Assembly (NCBI GenBank): GCA_963730065.1
Contig: CAVSQL010000029.1
Coordinates: forward strand, 1 to 64,000
DNA length: 64,000 nt
Direction of reading: 5' to 3'
Source: UBA9676 sp963730065
GTDB taxonomy: Bacteria; Actinomycetota; Actinomycetes; Streptosporangiales; Streptosporangiaceae
Shown here one piece after another: positions 25,106 to 33,036 of this stretch (position 1 is its first letter; every line of letters begins with the position of its first letter). The notes below the pieces were generated by a model. It worked only from the letters and a program-made list of their open reading frames with translations, was not told the origin of the DNA and did not search any database. Position numbers and translations under genes: made by a program.

Positions 25106-25327
25106 ATGACTGACCTGTCTCAAGCCATCTGGCGGAAGGCTCGCCGGAGCCACCAGAACGGCGGCTGCGTGGAAGTGGCCGCCAACCTTCCCGACGTCAT
25201 CGCGGTCCGTGACAGCCAGTGCCCCGAGGGGGGTGCCCATGTCGTCGGCCGGGCCGTGTTCGCGATCTTCCTCGGGGACGCGCGCACCGGACGTTACGAC
25301 CTTGGTATGGCCACCGACGTGGGCTGA
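25106..25327 (+). CDS. DUF397 domain protein
   Basis: 73-aa protein with the DUF397 pattern: IWRKARRSHQNGGCVEVA, then IAVRDSQCPEG. The usual C-terminal part (FTPAEWRAFLAGVR) is replaced by GRAVFAIFLGDARTGRYDLG, so the last third is divergent. It begins 3 bp after the XRE gene and ends before a strong terminator, so the two form a complete bicistronic unit. By analogy with WhiJ-type pairs, it is expected to antagonise or modulate the regulator. Confidence 0.88.
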   Translation: MTDLSQAIWRKARRSHQNGGCVEVAANLPDVIAVRDSQCPEGGAHVVGRAVFAIFLGDARTGRYDLGMATDVG

Positions 25328-25342
25328 ACCCCGTAGCGTGGC

Positions 25343-25380
25343 AAGAGAATCCCCCGGGTGGCGGCCCGGGGGATTCTCTT
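25343..25380 (+). terminator. Strong intrinsic terminator
   Basis: A perfect 16-bp stem (25343-25358 pairing with 25365-25380) encloses a 6-base loop (TGGCGG). The stem is AAGAGAATCCCCCGGG and its complement, followed by ATTCG rather than a U-run. It closes the XRE/DUF397 operon. Confidence 0.92.
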
Positions 25381-25556
25381 ATTCGCCTGTCTCGAGGCCC
25401 GGCGGAGCGAATCCGCCGCGTCTGTGACTGTACACGTACCCCGCATCGTTCATGTAGGCGGATGGCGCGAGGTAATCGGCCGATCTCGTTGCGAAAGGGC
25501 CTCCACAACTCGTAATCTCTGCTTCACAGATCCATGAGTCACGAAGGCTGAGAAGC

Positions 25557-26582
25557 ATGTTACTATTTCCTGTCGTAGCTTCACTCCCATTCGTGGGGGC
25601 GGCTCCGGTAGACCGAGGCGCTGCGGGCCGTTGGAGGGGAGGGCCCGCCGCGGAGCGGAAGCCGAGGACAGGGCAGGAGGCCGAGGACTCACCAGTGACT
25701 GGGGCCGCCTCACCAATGACCGGGGTCGCCTCATCGTTGACTGAGACCGCCGCCTCACCGTCGGCCGGGGCCGCCTCACTCGGGGCCGGCAACTGCTGCG
25801 CATGGCCGCTGTCCCTGAGCGCCACCTGCGCGCGCGAGGCCAGGCGGCTGTTCCGGGAAGCGGCGTCCGGCCTCGGGCTGCCGGATGACCTGGTCTATGA
25901 CGGCATGACGATGGCCAGCGAGCTGGCCGCCAACACGCTGTACGCCCAGGAGAACGTCCAGTTCGAGGGTGTGGCCCCGGCGCCGGCCGCAGGTGCCCCG
26001 GAACTGTGGCTCTACCTGCGCTGCACGGCTGGCCGGTGGGAACTGGTCTGCAAGGCGTTCGATTCGCTGGCCGGCTGGAAATGCGGCTCACCGCCCGCGC
26101 CGGGCGGGGCCCAGCCCGAGGCGGTGGACGGCCGTGGTCTCCAGGTGGTCGCCGGCCTGTCCGGTGGGCGCTGGGGTTACCACCTGAGCCGTTCACGGCT
26201 TGGCAGCTGGAAGGTACCGGGCAAGGCCGTCTGGTTCGCCCAGCCGGTGCAGGCCGACTGCGTCCCGGCCCGCCTGAAGCGCGCCCGGCTGCTCCCCTGG
26301 CAGGTATCCCGTGAGCTGGAGGTCATGCTGACCGACCGCGGGCTCGGCGAGAACCTCCTGCGCGCGGGCGAGGCGGGCACGGGCATCTCTGTGCTCTCGG
26401 TGCGGCGGGGGCTGACCGTATGGTGCCTGCCCAACACGGTCATGTGGCGGGCCAGCGGCGGCATCTATGAGCAACGGATGCTGACCGACCTGGAGGACAC
26501 GGCCGAGCGCATCGTGAGCCTGTGTGAGGAGATGGACAGCGGCCCTGGGCCCGGGGACACCGCGGTGGACCAGGTGGGCTAG
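25557..26582 (+). CDS. Probable ATP-binding (HATPase-like) regulatory protein
   Basis: 341-aa protein, start uncertain. The N-terminal 80 residues are low complexity with an imperfect 18-bp repeat (GAASP, GVASS, TAASP, GAASL). From residue 80, CAWPLSLSATCAREARRLFR and VYDGMTMASELAANTLYAQE resemble the N box of anti-sigma/RsbW-type HATPases (E-L-x-x-N-x). A loose G box is seen in DGRGLQVVAGLSGGRWGYHL. The C-terminal 120 residues (ARLLPWQVSRELEVMLTDRG and beyond) are an extra domain I do not recognise. Proteins of this kind are abundant in actinomycetes as putative anti-sigma or serine kinase factors. It ends in a CTAG shared with the convergent paaX-like stop. Confidence 0.65.
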   Translation: MLLFPVVASLPFVGAAPVDRGAAGRWRGGPAAERKPRTGQEAEDSPVTGAASPMTGVASSLTETAASPSAGAASLGAGNCCAWPLSLSATCAREARRLFREAASGLGLPDDLVYDGMTMASELAANTLYAQENVQFEGVAPAPAAGAPELWLYLRCTAGRWELVCKAFDSLAGWKCGSPPAPGGAQPEAVDGRGLQVVAGLSGGRWGYHLSRSRLGSWKVPGKAVWFAQPVQADCVPARLKRARLLPWQVSRELEVMLTDRGLGENLLRAGEAGTGISVLSVRRGLTVWCLPNTVMWRASGGIYEQRMLTDLEDTAERIVSLCEEMDSGPGPGDTAVDQVG

Positions 26583-27409
26583 GGCATACGCGAGCGGCCC
26601 TCGGGGCTGGGCCGTGGCGGGTCCGGCATGTCGGCCCGCAGGCAGCAGTCCACGAACCGGGAAGCGGCCGGCAACAGCCGCGCCGATGCGGCGTGGAAGA
26701 GGTCCGCTGCCTCGTGCCCGGGCCACTGGGCCGGGAGCAGCGGGGCGGGCAGACCGGGATCGGAGAACAGGAACTTGCGCCACTCATGGACCAGCGTGCT
26801 GCGCCGCGCGAACACCACCTCGTCGGTCGCGTCCGGGCCCAGCCCGGCGATCAGCTCGTCGGCCATGACCAGCCAGCGCCGGTAGGCGCGCGCCAGCCCG
26901 TCGAGATCCCACGCCCGCTCCATCAGGCGGTGCGGGTCGTCGGTGTAGCTGGCGTGGAAGCGCTCCGCGCGCAGGCCTTCCGCCGCCAGCAGCGCATCGA
27001 GCTCCACTGAGGCGCGAGGGCTGATCCAGGTCAGGTCGGCCAGCGGCGCGTACCCGAGGTAGTGCAGTGCGGCGCGGACTCGCTCCCGGCGGGCCCGGTC
27101 CCTGGCCCGTTCCACGATCAGGACGTGCCACCGGCCGTCCCACTGCGGGTCGCCGCGGGAGTAGATACGTTCGGCGGCCTCGTCCAGCCGGCGGCTGGCT
27201 CGCGGGGTGAGCGCGTAGCCGGCCCCGCCGTCCAGCCTGACCGGAGCCAGCCATCCCTGCCGGACCATCCGCGAGACCGCGGTCCTGACCGCCGGCCCGG
27301 CGATTCCCAGCGGGGCGAGCAACCGGACGAGCGAGGCGACCGGCGCCTGCGCGCCGCGGGTGCGCAGGTGATCCCCGTACAGGTCGAAAAGGGCCGATCG
27401 CGCGTTCAC
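26579..27409 (-). CDS. PaaX-family transcriptional regulator
   Basis: 276-aa regulator from GTG 27409. The N-terminal winged helix is SALFDLYGDHLRTRGAQAPV followed by VRTAVSRMVRQGWLAPVRLD. The middle PaaX domain includes WDGRWHVLIVERARDRARR and LHYLGYAPLADLTWISPR. The C-terminal part has AWDLDGLARAYRRWLV and FARRSTLVHEWRKFLFSDPG. PaaX represses phenylacetate catabolic genes by sensing phenylacetyl-CoA, but no paa genes are nearby, so its ligand here is unknown. It is convergent with the HATPase-like gene, the two stops overlapping within CTAG at 26579-26582. Confidence 0.9.
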   Translation of the reverse strand: MNARSALFDLYGDHLRTRGAQAPVASLVRLLAPLGIAGPAVRTAVSRMVRQGWLAPVRLDGGAGYALTPRASRRLDEAAERIYSRGDPQWDGRWHVLIVERARDRARRERVRAALHYLGYAPLADLTWISPRASVELDALLAAEGLRAERFHASYTDDPHRLMERAWDLDGLARAYRRWLVMADELIAGLGPDATDEVVFARRSTLVHEWRKFLFSDPGLPAPLLPAQWPGHEAADLFHAASARLLPAASRFVDCCLRADMPDPPRPSPEGRSRMP

Positions 27410-27670
27410 CGTCCCAGTCTGACCGCTGTTCCCCCGCTGTGGACCGCTGTCCCGCGCGCCGCACTGGTCACGGGCAGGCCATCGGCGGCCCGGACCGCTA
27501 TCTTGCCGCTGCCGACGGTGCTGATCATTCCCATCTGGGGGCCGAACCCTGGATAATAGATCTACAGATCGACACGGCTGTGAATCGGCCGCACTCGCCG
27601 CAGTCGCCGGTGGGTCGGTGGCGGGCCTCGGCGAGGCCGCATGCGGCCCCGGGCAGGAAGGGGATCCAGG

Positions 27671-27838
27671 ATGGCGGCGATGAAGCCGCGGACGGGTGAT
27701 GGCCCGCTCGAGGTCACGAAGGAAGGCCGCGGCATCGTGATGCGCGTGCCGCTCGAGGGCGGTGGCAGGCTTGTGGTCGAATTGTCGGCTGACGAAGCGG
27801 CTCAGCTCTCTGATGCGCTCAAGTCCGCCACCGGCTGA
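27671..27838 (+). CDS. DUF3117 family protein
   Basis: 55-aa protein, nearly invariant in actinobacteria: MAAMKPRTGDGPLEVTKEGR, then GIVMRVPLEGGGRLVVELS and DEAAQLSDALK. Function is unknown. The ATG at 27671 is preceded by GGAAGGGG-type purines (AGGAAGGGGATCCAGG). It ends 3 bp before the aminopeptidase start and probably shares its transcript. Confidence 0.93.
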   Translation: MAAMKPRTGDGPLEVTKEGRGIVMRVPLEGGGRLVVELSADEAAQLSDALKSATG

Positions 27839-27841
27839 GCC

Positions 27842-29407
27842 TTGCCGATCCAGACCCGGCTGACCACGGTTGTCACCGTCGGCCCCCGGCCGCTGGCCGG
27901 CTACCTCGCCGGGCTGGGCAATGGTGCCTATGGGGCGGCCGGCGAGCCTGGCCCGATCGTGGTGCCGGTCCAGGGTGCGGATGCAGCTGGAATCGACACC
28001 TACCTCGGCGCGCCCGCAGCCGAGGTGATCGCCCGCTGCGAGGCGACCGGCGACGCCGGGGACCTCACCAGCGTGGTCATCGGCCCGGGCGGCAGCGGCC
28101 CGTTCCTCTTCCTCGGGCTCGGCGACGAGTCCCCGGCCGCGATGCGCGCGGCCGGGGCGGCCGTGGGGCGCCAGGTGGCGCCCGGCCGGACCCTGGTCAC
28201 CTCCGCCCTGCTCGGGAAGCCCGCGGAAGCGGCGCACGCCTTCATCGTGGGCCTGCTGCTTGGCTCCTACCGGTGGTCGCAGAAGCGGAACGAGGCCGGC
28301 CGGGATGACCCGCCGGGGGAGGTCCGGCTGCTGACGGCCGGGCCGGATGAGCACGCGGACGTGCTCACGGCGGCCAGGACCGTGGCGGCTGCGGTGGCGC
28401 TCGCCCGTGACCTCACCAACATGCCGTCGGCGCGCAAGACCCCGGCCTGGCTGGCGGATCAGGCGGTGGCGGTGGCTGCTGAATGCGGGCTCACGGCACG
28501 GGTGTGGGAGGCCGGGGAACTCGCCGCGCACGGGTTCGGCGGCCTGCTGGCGGTCGGCTCGGGGTCGGCCCGCCCGCCGTGCCTGATCGAGCTCGGTTAC
28601 CAGCCGGCCCGCTGGCACGAGCACGTGGTGCTGGCCGGCAAGGGCATCACGTTCGACAGCGGCGGGCTGTCGCTCAAGCCGGGCGACGGCATGAAGCTGA
28701 TGAAGACCGACATGGCCGGTGGCGCGGCGGTGATCGCGGTCATGTCCGCCCTGGGCCGGCTCGGGGTCCGGTCGCGGGTGACCGGATTGGTGCCCGCGGC
28801 GGAGAACATGCCGTCCGGCTCGGCGCTGCGGCCGGGTGACGTCATCACGCATTTCGGCGGCCGCACCGTCGAGGTACTGAACACCGACGCGGAAGGACGC
28901 CTGGTCCTGGCCGACGCGCTCGCCTACGCCGACGCGGTGCTCCAGCCCGATGTCATGGTGGACATCGCCACGCTGACCGGGGCGGTGCGGGTGGCGCTCG
29001 GGACGCAGATAGGCGCCATGTACGCGAGCGATGAGCGGCTGGCGCGGGATCTGCTCGCCGCCGCCAGCGTCAGCGGGGATGCCCTGTGGCGGATGCCGCT
29101 GGTGGACGAGTACCGGGAGGCGTTCGATTCGCCAGTCGCCGACCTGGCCAACATTCCGTACGGGAGCCGCGCCCGGGCCGGATCCATCGATGCGGCGCTC
29201 TTCCTGCGCGAGTTCACCGGCGGGCGGCCCTGGGCCCATCTGGACATCGCGGGTGCGGCCCGGTCGTCGGCCGACGAGGGGGAGAACACCAAGGGCGGGA
29301 CGGGTTACGGCACCCGGCTGCTGCTGGCCTGGCTGGCCGCGGGCCAGATCCCGGGGGATGACCGGCAGGCCAGCCGGCCCGGATCGTTAGCCGCTGAGCG
29401 CGGCTAG
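27842..29407 (+). CDS. pepA: Leucyl aminopeptidase (M17)
   Basis: 521-aa dinuclear metallo-aminopeptidase releasing N-terminal amino acids. The catalytic C-terminal domain holds KGITFDSGGLSLKPGDGMKL, MKTDMAGGAAVIAVM and the signature NTDAEGRLVLADALAYA. The N-terminal macro-like domain (residues 1-180) is less conserved. The start is TTG 27842, three bases after DUF3117. PepA proteins may also bind DNA, but nothing here shows that. It is convergent with the O-methyltransferase gene. Confidence 0.93.
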   Translation: MPIQTRLTTVVTVGPRPLAGYLAGLGNGAYGAAGEPGPIVVPVQGADAAGIDTYLGAPAAEVIARCEATGDAGDLTSVVIGPGGSGPFLFLGLGDESPAAMRAAGAAVGRQVAPGRTLVTSALLGKPAEAAHAFIVGLLLGSYRWSQKRNEAGRDDPPGEVRLLTAGPDEHADVLTAARTVAAAVALARDLTNMPSARKTPAWLADQAVAVAAECGLTARVWEAGELAAHGFGGLLAVGSGSARPPCLIELGYQPARWHEHVVLAGKGITFDSGGLSLKPGDGMKLMKTDMAGGAAVIAVMSALGRLGVRSRVTGLVPAAENMPSGSALRPGDVITHFGGRTVEVLNTDAEGRLVLADALAYADAVLQPDVMVDIATLTGAVRVALGTQIGAMYASDERLARDLLAAASVSGDALWRMPLVDEYREAFDSPVADLANIPYGSRARAGSIDAALFLREFTGGRPWAHLDIAGAARSSADEGENTKGGTGYGTRLLLAWLAAGQIPGDDRQASRPGSLAAERG

Positions 29408-29453
29408 CTGTGCAACTGACGGAGGCCTATGACAGCGGCTCCTGGGCGTTCTG

Positions 29454-29509
29454 CCGGAGGCGTTCGTAGGGGTTTGACCGCCCGGAGGCGTTGGTAGGAG
29501 TTTGACCGC
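29454..29509. repeat. Tandem pair of 28-bp repeats
   Basis: CCGGAGGCGTTCGTAGGGGT... (29454-29481) is followed directly by a copy (29482-29509) with two changes in 28 bases. It lies between the convergent pepA and O-methyltransferase genes, where a terminator would be expected. Confidence 0.85.
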
Positions 29510-29542
29510 CAAGGGCGCCGTTGGGCGATGGCAGTGGTACAG

Positions 29543-30175
29543 CTAGCCGCGCTTGACGGCGGCCAGCAGGCCGTCCCCGACCGGCAGCAGGAGCGGCACC
29601 AGGCCCTCATCCTGCCGGACCAGCCCGGCCACCTCCCTGATCGCCGCGGTCTCCGGGTCGGTCTGGCCGGGATCGGCGACCCGGCCGGACCAGAGCGCGT
29701 TGTCGAACACCACCACCCCGCCGGGCCGCAGCAGCCGCAGCGCAGCGGTCAGGTAGGCCGGGTACTCCTGCTTGTCGGCGTCGCAGAACACCAGGTCATA
29801 GCCGCCGTCGGTGAGGCGGGGAAGCACGCCGGCGGCCTTGCCGCTGATGAGCCGGAAGCGGTTGCTGGCGAACCCGGCGTCGGTGAAGGCCTTGCGGGCC
29901 AGCCGCTGATGCTCAGGTTCGACGTCAACGCTGGTGAGCACGCCGTCGCGGTGCATGCCGCGCAGCAGCCAGATGCCGGAGGTGCCGCAGCCGGTACCGA
30001 TCTCCACGACCGCCCTGGCGCCCAGGGCGGCGGTGATGAAGCGCAGCGTGGCGCCGACCGCGGGGCTCACTGGGGAGGCGCCGCCCACCTGTGCGGCGCT
30101 GCGGCGGGCCGAAAGCAAAGGCTCGTCCTCGGGGAGGAACTCCTCGACATAGGTCGCGGTAGCCTCAGTACTCAC
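29543..30175 (-). CDS. O-methyltransferase (Rv1220c-like)
   Basis: 210-aa class I SAM-dependent O-methyltransferase of the catechol-O-methyltransferase-like family. Motifs are ARAVVEIGTGCGTSGIWLLR (SAM loop), GVLTSVDVEPEHQRLARKAF and the metal-binding DLVFCDADKQEYPAYL. GTG 30175 is the chosen start. It is divergent from the sigma factor gene (152 bp apart). The same order, methyltransferase then sigE, rseA, a large envelope protein and tatB, is known around Rv1220c-Rv1224, which supports the identification. The substrate is unknown. Confidence 0.9.
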   Translation of the reverse strand: MSTEATATYVEEFLPEDEPLLSARRSAAQVGGASPVSPAVGATLRFITAALGARAVVEIGTGCGTSGIWLLRGMHRDGVLTSVDVEPEHQRLARKAFTDAGFASNRFRLISGKAAGVLPRLTDGGYDLVFCDADKQEYPAYLTAALRLLRPGGVVVFDNALWSGRVADPGQTDPETAAIREVAGLVRQDEGLVPLLLPVGDGLLAAVKRG

Positions 30176-30327
30176 GGTGCCTGCCTCCGGTGGATCGCGA
30201 CCTGCCCAGGGCGGAAGCCTATCGTCACGGGCCGTGACTCGGGAACCAGCGGGGCCGGCTGGCGCGTTCATCCTGACGCAGGCTCATGATGGGTTGGTGC
30301 GCAGGCGACGGCGAGCAGGAGCACAAC

Positions 30328-30945
30328 GTGAGCGAAGCCGGGGCGGCGAAGACCACGGCTGTGCCACCGGGTGAGGCCGAGGTGGCAGCGCCGGAATGGA
30401 CGCCTCCGAGCTGGGATGACCTGGTGCGGCAGCACTCGGCGCGCGTCTACCGGCTCGCCTACCGGCTTACCGGCAACACGCACGACGCCGAGGACCTGAC
30501 CCAGGAGGTCTTCGTCCGGGTCTTCCGCTCACTCCCCGGCTACACCCCCGGCACCTTCGAGGGCTGGCTGCACCGGATCACCACCAACCTCTTCCTCGAC
30601 ACGGCCCGGCGGAGGCAGCGGATCCGGTTCGAGGGCCTGGGCGACCACGCGGTGGGGCTGCTGCGCGACGACGAGCCCACCCCCGCCCAGGCGTTCGACG
30701 CCCGCCATCTCGACACCGACGTGCAGCAGGCGCTGGAGGCCCTGGCGCCCGAATACCGGGCGGCCGTGGTGCTGTGCGATATCGAGGGCCTGTCCTACGA
30801 GGAGATCGCCACCACCCTCGGGGTCAAGCTGGGGACGGTACGCAGCCGCATCCACCGGGGCCGGGCTCAGCTCCGGACGGCGCTCGACCACCGCCGCCCC
30901 CGCCACCCGGGGAGCTCCGCCGCGACGCTGGGGGCGCGGTCATGA
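30328..30945 (+). CDS. sigE: ECF RNA polymerase sigma factor SigE
   Basis: 205-aa extracytoplasmic-function sigma factor. Region 2 is DLVRQHSARVYRLAYRLTGN, then DAEDLTQEVFVRVFRSL. Region 4 is ALAPEYRAAVVLCDIEGLSY followed by ATTLGVKLGTVRSRIHRGRA. The GTG at 30328 has AGGAG six bases upstream and is preferred to the upstream ATG at 30286. The next gene encodes a zinc anti-sigma factor whose ATG overlaps the stop (ATGA), so the pair is coupled. In mycobacteria and streptomycetes this sigma factor answers envelope and heat stress. Confidence 0.93.
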   Translation: MSEAGAAKTTAVPPGEAEVAAPEWTPPSWDDLVRQHSARVYRLAYRLTGNTHDAEDLTQEVFVRVFRSLPGYTPGTFEGWLHRITTNLFLDTARRRQRIRFEGLGDHAVGLLRDDEPTPAQAFDARHLDTDVQQALEALAPEYRAAVVLCDIEGLSYEEIATTLGVKLGTVRSRIHRGRAQLRTALDHRRPRHPGSSAATLGARS

Positions 30946-31412
30946 AGCGGCATCTCGGGGAGCGCCTGTCCGCCCTGATCGATGGCGAGCTGAGTGATGC
31001 GCAACGGGAGCGGGTGCTGGCCCACCTGGCAAAATGCGACGACTGCCGCCAGGAAGCGGCCGCCCTGCGGCTGCTCAAGCGGCGGATGCACACCCTGGGC
31101 GACGCCGCCGCTGCCGACGACGCGCTGACCTGGCGGCTGCTGGCCCTGGCCCCGGCCGGCGGGCATGGGCAGCCGGTGTATCGGATGAAGGCCGTCCGGC
31201 GCCGTCCGGCCTGGTCGCTGGCGGCGGCCGGGGTGCTCACCGCGGGCCTCGGCCTGGCCGCGGCGGTCTTCCTGGCCGGCGGCGACCGGCCCGCCGGCCC
31301 GAGGATCGTCCCGGCGGTGGACGTTTTCATGGTGCAGCACGCGATCACCACCGGCCAGGTACCTGTCCAGCCGGATGTGCCCTCGCCGGCCGTCAGCCGC
31401 AAGGTCCCGTGA
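30942..31412 (+). CDS. rseA: Zinc-associated anti-sigma factor
   Basis: 156-aa anti-sigma factor. The N-terminal ZAS domain has His28, Cys32 and Cys35 in LAHLAKCDDCRQEA (H-x3-C-x2-C), the zinc site that holds the sigma factor. A single membrane helix follows (WSLAAAGVLTAGLGLAAAVF, about residues 87-107). The outer tail is short (about 45 residues). It would tether SigE at the membrane and release it on stress. The ATG overlaps the sigE stop by four bases. The next gene encodes an RseB-like sensor. Confidence 0.92.
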   Translation: MKRHLGERLSALIDGELSDAQRERVLAHLAKCDDCRQEAAALRLLKRRMHTLGDAAAADDALTWRLLALAPAGGHGQPVYRMKAVRRRPAWSLAAAGVLTAGLGLAAAVFLAGGDRPAGPRIVPAVDVFMVQHAITTGQVPVQPDVPSPAVSRKVP

Positions 31413-31419
31413 GCCGCTG

Positions 31420-32568
31420 ATGGAATTCCGATCCTGGTCGGCCAGTGGCATGTCTCCCGGCACCGACACGGCAGCACTGCGGCTCATCACCACCGCCGTG
31501 GTGGTCGGGCTGGTCATGTCCGGGGTCGCGCTGGCGTCGGGGTGGGGCCTGGTGGCCAACGGCCCGCAGGCCCAGCGGGCCGCGGCGAGCCCGCCCAGCC
31601 CGGCCGAGCTGGCCGGCCTCACGCTGCTCAGCCAGGCCGCCCAGGCCTGCCGTTCCATTTCCTACCAGGGCGTGGAGATGGCCTGGTGGGGCCCGGGCGG
31701 GGACACGTCGGTGGTCAACGTCTGGCACCAGCCGGGCGGCCAGGCGCTGACCCAGCCACCGGTGGCCTCCGGGACCACGGTGGCCTGGCCGGACCAGCCG
31801 CACCTGCCGGTCCCGCCCTCCGATACCAGCGGCCTGAACCTGGACGAAGCCGGGGTACTGGGCATGAGTGCCCGGCTGGTCTCGCTGCTGGCCGCGAACT
31901 ACGTGGTGACCGTGGCCGGCCGCGGCCAGGTGGCCGGCCGCTCGGCCCGCATCGTCACCGTGCGGCACCGTGGCGGCGGCCTGGCCGCGTGGTTCTGGCT
32001 GGACAGTGCCACCAGCCTGCCGTTGCGCAAGGAGATGTTCGACGCCCGTGCTCATCTGATCAGCAACGTCGCGTTCGCCGAGGTGACCATCGGGCGCGGC
32101 GCGGCCGGCGGCGAGCCGGCCGGCGCTGAGCGGGCCTGGCGCACCACGCTCGCGCCCAGCCAGCTGGCGCGGCTGCGGGCGCAGGGCTGGCCGCTGCCGG
32201 GGCCGCTGCCGGGCAACCTCACGCTGATCGGCGCCAAGGAAAGTGGCACGCCGACCGGCCCGGTCGTCGACCTCGACTACTCCGACGGGCTCTCGGTGAT
32301 CTCGGTCTTCGTCCAGCGCGGGTATCTGCCCGCCAAGCTCAGCGGGTGGTCGCAGGTCGCGCTGCAAGGCCACAAGGTGTACGCCAACGATCCCGACGAT
32401 CTGTGCTTGGCCTGGTCGGCGGGCGGCTTCGTGTACACCCTCATCGCCGCGGCCCCCCGGCAGACGGTCGGCCAGGTGATGGTAGCCCTGCCGCACGATG
32501 ACGATCCGGGCTGGCTGAGCCGGATGAAGCACGGCCTGCACCGGCTGCTGTCCTGGGTCAGCCCGTGA
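31420..32568 (+). CDS. RseB/MucB-like exported protein
   Basis: 382-aa protein with an N-terminal hydrophobic segment (LITTAVVVGLVMSGVALASG, about residues 22-41) that may be a signal peptide or anchor. The exported region (SISYQGVEMAWWGPGGDTSV, then RIVTVRHRGGGLAAWFWLD and TSLPLRKEMFDARAHLISNV) resembles the LolA-like fold of the MucB/RseB N-terminal domain. The C-terminal part (LSVISVFVQRGYLPAKLSGW) matches MucB_RseB-type C-terminal sequence. In proteobacteria RseB protects RseA from proteolysis; a parallel role for this protein is inferred from its position right after the anti-sigma gene. ATG 31420 is chosen; ATG 31450 is possible. Confidence 0.75.
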   Translation: MEFRSWSASGMSPGTDTAALRLITTAVVVGLVMSGVALASGWGLVANGPQAQRAAASPPSPAELAGLTLLSQAAQACRSISYQGVEMAWWGPGGDTSVVNVWHQPGGQALTQPPVASGTTVAWPDQPHLPVPPSDTSGLNLDEAGVLGMSARLVSLLAANYVVTVAGRGQVAGRSARIVTVRHRGGGLAAWFWLDSATSLPLRKEMFDARAHLISNVAFAEVTIGRGAAGGEPAGAERAWRTTLAPSQLARLRAQGWPLPGPLPGNLTLIGAKESGTPTGPVVDLDYSDGLSVISVFVQRGYLPAKLSGWSQVALQGHKVYANDPDDLCLAWSAGGFVYTLIAAAPRQTVGQVMVALPHDDDPGWLSRMKHGLHRLLSWVSP

Positions 32569-32655
32569 CTGCGCAGGCTGGCAGCCCCCGGCCACGGGCT
32601 ACAGTGGGATCACCACCCCCCGAGGGGGGCTGACACGTCCTCAGGAGAACCGCCC

Positions 32656-33009
32656 GTGTTCGACCTGTCCATCACCAAGCTGCTGGTGCTCGCCGTGCTG
32701 GCCATAGTGATCTTCGGCCCGGACCAGCTGCCCAAGATCGCTTCACAGGCGGCCCGCACGATCCGGGAACTCCGCCGCCTGGCGCAGGGGGCCACGGATG
32801 AGCTGCGGGAGGGCCTCGGGCCGGAGTTCGCCGACTTCGACGTCACCGACCTCCACCCGAAGAACTTCGTGCGCAAGCATCTGATGGACGGCTTCGACGA
32901 TTTCACGGAAGAGCCTCAGATACCGGACCTGTCAACGGCCGGCGCGGGGGCGGCGGTGCCCGGGCTCGCTCCGGGGGAAGACCCGCCCTACGACACCGAG
33001 GCGACCTGA
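32656..33009 (+). CDS. tatB: Twin-arginine translocase subunit TatB
   Basis: 117-aa Tat component. It has the N-terminal membrane helix LLVLAVLAIVIFGPDQLPKI with the Phe-Gly-Pro hinge. An amphipathic helix (ASQAARTIRELRRLAQGATD) and an acidic, disordered tail follow. Length and the acidic Pro between helices fit TatB rather than TatA. GTG 32656 has CAGGAGAA upstream. A GC-rich dyad (CCCCCCGAGGGGGG) lies at about 32616-32629 between the RseB-like gene and tatB. A hairpin begins one base after its stop. Confidence 0.9.
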   Translation: MFDLSITKLLVLAVLAIVIFGPDQLPKIASQAARTIRELRRLAQGATDELREGLGPEFADFDVTDLHPKNFVRKHLMDGFDDFTEEPQIPDLSTAGAGAAVPGLAPGEDPPYDTEAT

Positions 33010-33031
33010 GGATTACCCCTGCGGGTAATCC
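33010..33031. terminator. Bidirectional terminator between tatB and mrp
   Basis: A perfect 9-bp stem GGATTACCC / GGGTAATCC with the loop CTGC starts directly after the tatB stop and ends 5 bp before the convergent mrp stop. It can serve both genes. Confidence 0.88.
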
Positions 33032-33036
33032 CGGAG

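Noticed and set aside
27410..29239. Long upstream extension of the PaaX-like frame across pepA
   Set aside because: The extension is antisense to pepA; the true PaaX start GTG 27409 fits the family length.
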